A stretch of 6,110 nt of DNA from Methanobacteriota archaeon (lineage in GTDB: Archaea > Thermoplasmatota > Poseidoniia > Poseidoniales > Thalassarchaeaceae), in the NCBI GenBank assembly GCA_002725475.1, contig PBPH01000029.1, positions 1-6,110 on the forward strand, in the 5' to 3' direction. Below are positions 1 to 4,570 of the stretch, piece after piece. The notes under the pieces were generated by a model. That model was not told the DNA's origin. It did no database searches and saw only the letters and a program-made list of their open reading frames with translations. The translations under genes and the position numbers were made by a program. Each line of letters begins with the position of its first letter. The first letter of the stretch is position 1.

Positions 1-486
1 AGACGAAAAGCACGTGATGATGCAAGAAGTGAGGCAAGGAGATTGAGGGATGAAAAAAGGACACCTAAGGAGAAAAAGGAAGTTCCTTGCCCATCATGCG
101 ATATGGTTCTAAGGGTCCCATATGATTATGACGGGCAGGCTAGATGTCCTGCATGTACTCATGTGTTCAATGTATCACCATCCAAAAGAGAAATTGAAGA
201 AAAAGATGATTCCGATGAAATAAATGATGAACCAGAACTAGTAGTTGAAAAGGAGCAAGAAAAAGAAATTGTACAAACTCTTGTGGAGCCCACAAAACCA
301 AATAAAAAACCTAAAACTAAGATTACTAAAAATTCTGATAATCAATTATCCTCTTCTTCTACAAACGATGAAATACGTTGCCCTTCATGTGGCCAAAGGT
401 TGAGGGTCCCATTTGACAAACGTCCAATCGCCGCTAGGTGTCCAAGATGCGAAGTAAAATTCGTCGCTGAAAAAATTGAGGAATAA
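1..486 (+). CDS. Twin zinc-ribbon protein, 5'-truncated by the window edge
   Basis: The reading frame is open from base 1 (starting R-R-K-A-R-D-D), so the TTG at 43 is probably internal and the gene begins upstream. 161 residues are visible. There are two similar zinc ribbons: CPSC...CPAC at visible residues 30-52 and CPSC...CPRC at 127-150. Each has the pattern CPxC-x-(hydrophobic)-R-V-P-(Y/F)-D followed by a second CPxC. This is the layout of MJ0042-type zinc-finger domains, which usually bind one zinc through four cysteines. The ribbons are separated by about 70 residues of Glu/Lys/Ser-rich, probably disordered linker, and preceded by a charged helical stretch. No enzymatic domain is visible, but one could lie in the missing N-terminal part. 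The two ribbons also resemble each other in DNA (both contain AGGGTCCCAT), suggesting internal duplication. It ends 2 nt before the DtxR-family gene, implying co-transcription. Function unknown; nucleic-acid or protein binding is inference. Confidence 0.8.
   Translation, partial: RRKARDDARSEARRLRDEKRTPKEKKEVPCPSCDMVLRVPYDYDGQARCPACTHVFNVSPSKREIEEKDDSDEINDEPELVVEKEQEKEIVQTLVEPTKPNKKPKTKITKNSDNQLSSSSTNDEIRCPSCGQRLRVPFDKRPIAARCPRCEVKFVAEKIEE
478..481 (+). promoter_or_regulatory. Shine-Dalgarno site for the DtxR-family gene
   Basis: GAGG lies 7 nt before the ATG at 489, inside the last codons of the zinc-ribbon gene. It supports this start and translation of the regulator from a polycistronic message. 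Confidence 0.5.
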
Positions 487-488
487 TT

Positions 489-1139
489 ATGTCATCACCT
501 ATTCTTGAAGATCAGGAAATGTATCTCAAAGTACTATATGAGGTCCAACTCATTGATGCTGAATCACCTATTAGGACAAATCAAGTTGCTGAAGCAATGT
601 CAGTTACAGCAGCAAGTGCTAGTGAAATGTTGAAGCGTCTTGGGAAGAAAGGTTTCTTGAATCATGTGCCATACAAGGGCGTTACTCTTACTGAGAAAGG
701 TCTAGAAGCCGCAAGCAGAGTCAAGAGAAGAGAGGCGCTAATGGAGGTTTTCCTGGTCCAGATGCTTGATTTTAAAGGGGATATTAAGGACGTGGCTTGT
801 AGATTGGAGCATGCTTTGACAGATGAATTAGAGTCTGCGATTGATCGCTTGCTTGGTTTTCCAAGTCATGCCCCCGATGGTTCTGAAATCCCACAACGCT
901 CAAGAGAGATTACAACGGGAATAGGAAGTGTTCTTCTTCCCCTATCTGCGCTCCCTGAAGGGATGCAATCTACTGTGGAATTGCTAGTTTTCGATGGTGT
1001 GGATTGCAAAACTCTGGGTGATTCAGGCATTACGGTCGATGCCAAAATTGAAAGAACTAGTGGAGGATTTGAAATTGATGGCGTTGAAATGGTCATCTCA
1101 AAATCACTGCAATCTAGAATTTTAGTGCGAAGTAATTGA
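489..1139 (+). CDS. DtxR-family iron-type metal-dependent transcriptional regulator
   Basis: 216 aa with the full DtxR/IdeR layout. An N-terminal winged helix-turn-helix covers about residues 8-75, with the recognition helix near 39-51 and the wing near 58-68. A metal-binding and dimerisation domain covers about 76-140, and an SH3/FeoA-like C-terminal domain about 145-215. By hand alignment to Corynebacterium DtxR, all side-chain ligands of the primary metal site are present: M11 (in EMYL), C104, E107 and H108 (in CRLEH). Met at the first position is the iron-type residue; manganese-type MntR has Asp there. The ancillary-site histidines are not conserved: E82 stands where H79 would be and K100 where H98 would be, while E86 matches E83. 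Family members bind operators when Fe(II) is high and repress iron-uptake genes. It starts 2 nt after the zinc-ribbon gene, in the same operon. No DtxR-type operator palindrome was recognised in this window, so its targets are unknown. Confidence 0.9.
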   Translation: MSSPILEDQEMYLKVLYEVQLIDAESPIRTNQVAEAMSVTAASASEMLKRLGKKGFLNHVPYKGVTLTEKGLEAASRVKRREALMEVFLVQMLDFKGDIKDVACRLEHALTDELESAIDRLLGFPSHAPDGSEIPQRSREITTGIGSVLLPLSALPEGMQSTVELLVFDGVDCKTLGDSGITVDAKIERTSGGFEIDGVEMVISKSLQSRILVRSN

Positions 1140-1140
1140 G

Positions 1141-1152
1141 AATTAATAAAAG
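1141..1152 (+). promoter_or_regulatory. Possible TATA box for the coiled-coil gene
   Basis: The AT-rich AATTAATAAAAG is centred about 40 nt before the ATG at 1187. An archaeal start site about 26 nt downstream would leave a leader of roughly 14 nt. No SD sequence is visible before this ATG, which fits a short leader. Read-through from the DtxR gene is equally possible. Confidence 0.3.
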
Positions 1153-1186
1153 AACGATTTGATATGGGATTGAGTGTTCCGCCCAC

Positions 1187-2197
1187 ATGATGGCGAATTC
1201 TGAATCTGAGGAAGATCCCGAAGGTGACGAGGTCAAAGAGCGTCTTCAGAATATGGAAACGAAGATGCGTAAATTGTCAGATCAAAGACGTTCTCACAAT
1301 GAATCTGCACGAGCTCATGCAGACCAGAGGGATGCTATTCAAAAACAGTATTCAGAACTACGTGAAGAGATTAAAGAAATACTTGAATCACAGAAAGAAG
1401 TTAGAAAAAAGGCAAAAATACACCAAGCTAGAAGGGATGCCATTCAAGAACAGTTGAGGAATCTTTTTTCCCGTTCCAAATCATCTAAATCTGGGCGTGA
1501 AAAATCGGTAATTCTCCAGCTTTCTGAGAAAAGCGCGGAAGTAGAAAAATTAGAAGAGAGATTAGTTATTGATGGCACACTAACTTTGGATAAGGAAAAT
1601 AGATTGCACAAGAAATTAAAGTCTTTGAAAACAGAAATCAAGCAACTAGAGCCTTTAGTTGAAGAGGAAATGAGAATAAAGATTGATATTGATGATTTAG
1701 AAGGTTCAATTGAGCATCTAAAATTAGAAGCCGATGATGAACATAAACAGATGTTGGCATTAAATGAAGAGGCTGACAAAATTTGGGAAGGGATAAAACT
1801 CAAATTCGAGGAGAGGGACTTTCTAAAGGCAGAAGGAGATAGATTACACTCTCTCTTTTCGAAATGTCGAGAAGATGCCGATAGTGTCCATTCACAAATA
1901 GAGGAACTGAGGGCACAAGTAACAGAAGTTAGGAATGAACTCAAGGCATTGAGAGAAGAGCGAAAGTCATGGATAACCATTCACAATAAATCGGTAGAGG
2001 AGTCTACTAGCACGCCTAAGGAGGATGCTGAATTGGCTGACAGTCTCGTTTCAAAATTGATGGGTTCCGGGGCACTTTCTTTAGGAGGTACAGGTGGTGA
2101 AAAACCACAAAAAGAATCTAAGACATCTAGAAGAAAGGGAAGGAGAACCTCAGCACCCAGGAGAGGGAATAAAGGGCGTTCAAAGAAGAGTGATTAA
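1187..2197 (+). CDS. Long coiled-coil protein, COG1340-like, with basic tail
   Basis: 336 aa, almost entirely charged amphipathic helix. Residues about 12-93 and 107-268 read as coiled coil. They are separated by a Ser/Lys/Arg-rich break (about 94-106). The segment around 123-155 (...IDGTLTLDKENRLHKKL...) and a short hydrophobic helix near 283-300 (LVSKLMGSGALSLG) resemble the archaeal COG1340 coiled-coil family, some members of which have been mis-annotated as phosphoserine phosphatase. No phosphatase motif is present. The last 30 residues are strongly basic with Gly, Ser and Pro, suggesting contact with nucleic acid or ribosomes (inference). Residues 44-58 and 79-93 are near-copies. The start is one of two tandem ATGs (1187 or 1190); an in-frame TGA at 1160-1162 rules out an upstream extension. 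It lies 47 nt downstream of the DtxR-family gene, with no signal peptide or membrane segment. The cellular role of the family is not established. Confidence 0.85.
   Translation: MMANSESEEDPEGDEVKERLQNMETKMRKLSDQRRSHNESARAHADQRDAIQKQYSELREEIKEILESQKEVRKKAKIHQARRDAIQEQLRNLFSRSKSSKSGREKSVILQLSEKSAEVEKLEERLVIDGTLTLDKENRLHKKLKSLKTEIKQLEPLVEEEMRIKIDIDDLEGSIEHLKLEADDEHKQMLALNEEADKIWEGIKLKFEERDFLKAEGDRLHSLFSKCREDADSVHSQIEELRAQVTEVRNELKALREERKSWITIHNKSVEESTSTPKEDAELADSLVSKLMGSGALSLGGTGGEKPQKESKTSRRKGRRTSAPRRGNKGRSKKSD
1328..1453 (+). repeat. Internal near-duplicate within the coiled-coil gene
   Basis: Bases 1328-1348 and 1433-1453 match at 19 of 21 positions. They encode RDAIQKQ and RDAIQEQ, each preceded by His at the same spacing. 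The copies are 105 nt apart, i.e. 35 residues or five heptads, so the repeat preserves coiled-coil register. Confidence 0.6.
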
Positions 2198-2308
2198 TCG
2201 TATTTACAATTTTAAATAAATTCCGTAATGGTTGCCTTGCTCTCTAATATAACTCTGTGCTGACATCAGTGCATCATTCTAAAATAGTCAATTCGAAGGG
2301 CGTCTTTT
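2198..2308. other. Intergenic region before the 80-aa gene
   Basis: 111 bp. It opens with an AT-rich stretch (ATTTACAATTTTAAATAAATT) that could help end the coiled-coil transcript. It has no clear T-run terminator and no tRNA-like fold, and ends with the TATA-like element described separately. A short CTGA-CA-TCAG inverted repeat near 2261-2270 is too small to interpret. Confidence 0.4.
2279..2287 (+). promoter_or_regulatory. TATA-like box placed for a leaderless 80-aa gene
   Basis: CTAAAATAG is centred at about 2283, 26 nt before the A of the ATG at 2309. That is the normal archaeal TATA-to-start-site distance, so transcription would begin at or next to the start codon. No SD lies before the ATG, which agrees with leaderless translation. 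Confidence 0.45.
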
Positions 2309-2551
2309 ATGACAGAAGAGTCGCCCTCCCCCTACCGCTCATACGACCGGCAATGGGACGAAATTGAGGAAATGCTTGAACTAGCAGAAACCCGTGGTTT
2401 GGAGTGGCAAAATTGGTTTGAAGAATGCCGAGAAAATGGGGATAGAGAGGGTATGAAAGAAGCTGCTAGAAATTTCAAAGCTCTCGATGGCGTAATCAAG
2501 TGTTTGAAGTGGGTATTGGGTGAAGAAGGAATTGATCATCCACTAGAATGA
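2309..2551 (+). CDS. Small acidic helical protein, unrecognised family
   Basis: 80 aa that I do not recognise. It has a short Ser/Pro/Tyr-rich N-terminus (about residues 1-14). Two probable amphipathic helices follow, rich in Glu and Trp/Phe (about 15-44, with QW, EW and NWF, and 47-74, with ALDGVIKCLKWVL). A small break, ENGD, lies between them. There are no paired cysteines for a metal site, no signal peptide and no membrane segment. The composition is strongly acidic. The helical hairpin shape could suit a small adaptor or protein-binding module, but this is inference only. The gene stands alone between the coiled-coil gene and pdxS, with its own TATA-like box and a T-rich run after the stop. 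The frame is intact and codon use resembles its neighbours, supporting a real gene. Confidence 0.7.
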   Translation: MTEESPSPYRSYDRQWDEIEEMLELAETRGLEWQNWFEECRENGDREGMKEAARNFKALDGVIKCLKWVLGEEGIDHPLE

Positions 2552-2558
2552 ATATCCA

Positions 2559-2566
2559 TTTTTCTT
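2559..2566 (+). terminator. T-rich run after the 80-aa gene
   Basis: TTTTTCTT starts 7 nt after the TGA of the 80-aa gene. Archaeal RNA polymerase often terminates at such runs without a hairpin. It immediately precedes the putative pdxS promoter. Confidence 0.4.
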
Positions 2567-2567
2567 C

Positions 2568-2581
2568 AAAAAAATAATTTT
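2568..2581 (+). promoter_or_regulatory. Putative TATA box for pdxS
   Basis: An A/T-only stretch, AAAAAAATAATTTT, is centred near 2575. A start site about 26 nt downstream falls near 2600. That would give either a leaderless message for the ATG at 2600 or a leader of about 30 nt for the ATG at 2633. Confidence 0.4.
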
Positions 2582-2632
2582 GATACCTTACTAACATTGA
2601 TGAGAGGAGCCCCGGTCGTGAGGTTCGTTAAC

Positions 2633-3616
2633 ATGGCTCTCGACCTAAATGAAATGCGGCACGGAACTGAACTGCTTAAGCGAGGATTCGCAAAAATGCA
2701 GGAAGGCGGTGTAATCATGGATGTAGTTACTCCTGAACAGGCACATGTTGCAGAAGATGCTGGGGCAACAGCAGTTATGGCACTTGAGAGAGTTCCTGCA
2801 GATATCCGTGCAATGGGCGGGGTTGCGAGAATGAGCCACCCGTCCCTAATTCAAGGAATTATTGACACAACTTCAATTCCAGTAATGGCAAAAGCAAGAA
2901 TAGGACACTCAGAGGAGGCTCGGGTACTTGCTGCCTTGGGCGTTGATATGGTTGATGAATCAGAGGTACTAACTCCCGCAGACCCGTTTTATCACATCCC
3001 AAAGAATGATTTCACAATTCCATTTGTTTGCGGTTGCACGAATTTGGGTGAGGCCGTTCGAAGAATTCACGAGGGTGCTGCGATGATTAGGACCAAGGGT
3101 GAGGCGGGTACTGGCAATGTGATTAGTGCAGTTAAGCATTCACATCTAGTATCTGAAGAAATTAATTGGTTACAGAGGTGTGGGGATGAGGATTATTCTT
3201 TTGCAGTTGAGCAGATAGTTGAAGGATTCCTAAAACTTGAGTATGAAAGTGAATTGGGTGTTGAATTACAGAATACCCCATTTGGCTCGATTCAGCAATG
3301 CATTGATGGAGTTGAAGAAATTCTTGAAGAAGTTAAAAAATTAGGGAGATTGCCAGTTGTAACATTCTCTGCAGGTGGAATAGCAACACCTACAGATGCT
3401 GCATTGATGATGAAGCAAGGTATGGATGGTATTTTTGTTGGTTCGGGCATATTCAAGTCAGAAGATCCAGAAACTACTGCTAAAGCGATTGTATATGCTA
3501 CACATCACTTTGATGATGCATATAAGATTGCAGAAGCATCATCCATGATGCTTTCTCCTATGCCGGGTCTAGAAATTGAAAGTCTAGATGTTCGAATGGA
3601 AGAAAGAGGACATTAG
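2633..3616 (+). CDS. pdxS: Pyridoxal 5'-phosphate synthase lyase subunit PdxS
   Basis: 327 aa from this start. PdxS makes pyridoxal 5'-phosphate from ribose 5-phosphate, glyceraldehyde 3-phosphate and ammonia. The ammonia normally comes from the glutaminase PdxT; the synthase forms a cytosolic dodecamer of (beta/alpha)8 barrels. Signature segments are all present: IMDV with catalytic Asp30, MAKARIGH with Lys87 (substrate-binding lysine), IRTKGEAGTG with Lys155 (second lysine), and the phosphate-binding AGG and VGSGIFKS near the C-terminus. About 30 extra residues between the IRTKGEAGTG region and KKLGRLPVV match the insertion of methanogen PdxS (about 330 aa), not the shorter bacterial form (about 294 aa). 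The start at 2633 is preferred because GAGG lies 9 nt upstream and archaeal homologues begin close to the RHGTELLKRGF segment. ATG 2600 (11 residues longer), TTG 2597 and GTG 2618 are alternatives. No pdxT is in the window. Its stop is 5 bp from the convergent ferredoxin gene. Confidence 0.95.
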   Translation: MALDLNEMRHGTELLKRGFAKMQEGGVIMDVVTPEQAHVAEDAGATAVMALERVPADIRAMGGVARMSHPSLIQGIIDTTSIPVMAKARIGHSEEARVLAALGVDMVDESEVLTPADPFYHIPKNDFTIPFVCGCTNLGEAVRRIHEGAAMIRTKGEAGTGNVISAVKHSHLVSEEINWLQRCGDEDYSFAVEQIVEGFLKLEYESELGVELQNTPFGSIQQCIDGVEEILEEVKKLGRLPVVTFSAGGIATPTDAALMMKQGMDGIFVGSGIFKSEDPETTAKAIVYATHHFDDAYKIAEASSMMLSPMPGLEIESLDVRMEERGH

Positions 3617-3621
3617 CCAAA

Positions 3622-3894
3622 TCACCCAAGGACGGGTGAGTCACCTTCAGCAACAGGTAGATCGGGAGATTCCTTCTCGTTACGTTCAATCCACTCGTTT
3701 TCTTCCTCGGGTACATCAAATTCATCAAAAATTGCATCTACTGGGCACTCAGTAATACAAGCCCCACAATCTATGCATTCATCCGGGTCTATGACCAGAT
3801 ATGTCGGCGCCTCACGGAAGGCTTCGACAGGGCAAACTGCAACACATTCCTGATATTTCATATCTACACATGGTGATGTAACTACATGAGTCAT
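3622..3894 (-). CDS. 7Fe-type ferredoxin ([3Fe-4S][4Fe-4S]), FdxA-like
   Basis: 90 aa cytosolic electron carrier. Cysteines at 9, 17, 21, 40, 43, 46 and 50 have exactly the spacing of the seven cluster ligands of Azotobacter ferredoxin I (8, 16, 20, 39, 42, 45, 49), shifted by one. From that family, C9, C17 and C50 would hold a [3Fe-4S] cluster and C21, C40, C43 and C46 a [4Fe-4S] cluster. Met12 occupies the position of the non-ligand C11. Conserved flanks include VVTSPC, VCPVEAF and the pair CIDCGAC/CPVDAI. The C-terminal 30 residues are acidic and shorter than in bacterial FdxA (about 107 aa). The start ATG is fixed by an in-frame TAG ten codons upstream and homology to the very N-terminus; AGGA lies 6 nt before it. 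It sits 42 nt downstream of the COG1325 gene on the same strand and is probably co-transcribed. Its redox partner cannot be told from this window. Confidence 0.92.
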   Translation of the reverse strand: MTHVVTSPCVDMKYQECVAVCPVEAFREAPTYLVIDPDECIDCGACITECPVDAIFDEFDVPEEENEWIERNEKESPDLPVAEGDSPVLG

Positions 3895-3936
3895 GGTGAT
3901 TCCTGATGGTAACGCCGAGGCCTCCTATTCATGAAG

Positions 3937-4422
3937 TTACTCATCATTAACATCGGAGAGGGGGGGGAATCCAAGTTTTTCAGCAATCTCTTCAGCACCA
4001 TCAAATAATCTTCTAGCAACATCTTCTTTAATTTCGTTAGGGTAAATCTCTAGTTTAATCCTGCCCTTAACGAACTCAACTTTATCTCTAGATTCAACTA
4101 AAACAATTCTACCACATACTAATTCATCTAAATCCAGTCGCAAATGTAACCAATTTTCATCGTCAATTCTATCTTTGAGCGAATTTCTTAGTTGTTCAAT
4201 CGATTTAGAGCCTATTCTCGGGAAGGATTTTCTAGCTGATGATTTCTTATCCACATTCGCTCGAATAATATACATTGAAGAACCATGAAATGATTGAGTT
4301 TTTTCTATTTCTATGAATTTTTCATCTCCGATTAACCAAATTAGGGCTTTGGAAATCAAATCGATATCTGCAACACCGGAAGCATTTACTGACCATTCCA
4401 GACGGTGTACTGGGAGCCCCAT
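3937..4422 (-). CDS. RNA-binding protein, COG1325 / DUF54-like
   Basis: 161 aa from the ATG. A TTG directly before it (4425-4423) is a less likely start. It matches from memory the archaeal COG1325 family, described as a dsRBD-like-fold RNA-binding protein associated with the exosome. The visible motifs are SFHGSSMYII near residues 44-53, the segment with RIDDENWLHLRLDLDELVCG near 85-104, and VKGRIKLEIYP near 117-127. No catalytic residues are evident, and the C-terminal helix is amphipathic and acidic. It is divergent from the S3Ae gene across 148 bp, so both RNA-related genes may be fired from one intergenic region. The ferredoxin gene follows 42 nt downstream on the same strand. A TATA-like AATTTAG on the - strand near 4462-4468 would give a leader of about 15 nt. 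An exosome role is family knowledge at best and not shown here. Confidence 0.75.
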   Translation of the reverse strand: MGLPVHRLEWSVNASGVADIDLISKALIWLIGDEKFIEIEKTQSFHGSSMYIIRANVDKKSSARKSFPRIGSKSIEQLRNSLKDRIDDENWLHLRLDLDELVCGRIVLVESRDKVEFVKGRIKLEIYPNEIKEDVARRLFDGAEEIAEKLGFPPLSDVNDE

Positions 4423-4534
4423 CAATGATTGCCCCTCGCCTTCAATTCATGACTGTGCCGCCTAAATTGAGATTAGTTCTCAAATTTTGCCAGTCGCGGC
4501 GTTCAAATAGTGGGGTAAAGTCGGCGAGTCGCTA

Positions 4535-4550
4535 ATGGGGTAGCCCCCGT
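4535..4550 (+). promoter_or_regulatory. Short hairpin in the S3Ae leader
   Basis: AUGGGG (4535-4540) can pair with CCCCGU (4545-4550, one U-G wobble) around a UAGC tetraloop. It ends 9 nt before the S3Ae SD. A second TGGGG at 4511-4515 could pair with the same C run, so two exclusive folds are possible. Any regulatory role is inference. Confidence 0.3.
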
Positions 4551-4558
4551 GATAATTC

Positions 4559-4563
4559 AGGTG
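4559..4563 (+). promoter_or_regulatory. Shine-Dalgarno site for S3Ae
   Basis: AGGTG lies 7 nt before ATG 4571. It decides the start against the TTG at 4565, which would be only 1 nt from the SD. Confidence 0.55.
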
Positions 4564-4570
4564 TTTGAGA

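Larger units (their letters stand above)
4423..4570. other. Divergent promoter region between COG1325 gene and S3Ae gene
   Basis: 148 bp with no gene. It holds an imperfect inverted repeat (4464-4471/4479-4486) and a TATA-like TTCAAATAG (4502-4510) facing S3Ae. Between 4492 and 4550 lie repeated AGTCG and TGGGGTA words and a short GC hairpin. The part next to S3Ae is clearly more GC-rich than the rest. The GCGTTCAAATAG segment superficially recalls a tRNA T-loop, but no cloverleaf can be drawn. Confidence 0.5.

Noticed and set aside
43..45. TTG at 43 as the start of the zinc-ribbon gene
   Set aside because: The frame stays open back to base 1 with protein-like charged sequence and no SD before the TTG, so the gene most likely starts outside the window.
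1152..1179. GAAC...GTTC arms before the coiled-coil gene as a DtxR-type operator
   Set aside because: The arms are 4 bp, widely spaced, and show no likeness to the known DtxR/IdeR operator consensus.
866..1186. 106-codon - strand open frame over the DtxR C-terminus
   Set aside because: It is fully covered by the well-supported DtxR-family gene and has no recognisable protein features.
1444..1980. 178-codon - strand open frame
   Set aside because: It is antisense to the coiled-coil gene. The Ser/Leu/Phe composition is what reversed Glu/Lys-rich codons give, and it has no domain or promoter.
2261..2270. CTGA-CA-TCAG inverted repeat between the coiled-coil and 80-aa genes
   Set aside because: The arms are only 4 bp and the flanks do not extend the pairing. 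It is expected by chance.
4494..4515. GCGTTCAAATAG resembling a tRNA T-loop
   Set aside because: The flanking bases do not form a T stem, and no acceptor, D or anticodon arm can be drawn on either strand.
4565..4567. TTG at 4565 as the S3Ae start
   Set aside because: The SD AGGTG ends 1 nt before it, which is too close, while ATG 4571 has ideal 7-nt spacing and matches an N-terminus starting MAAKG.
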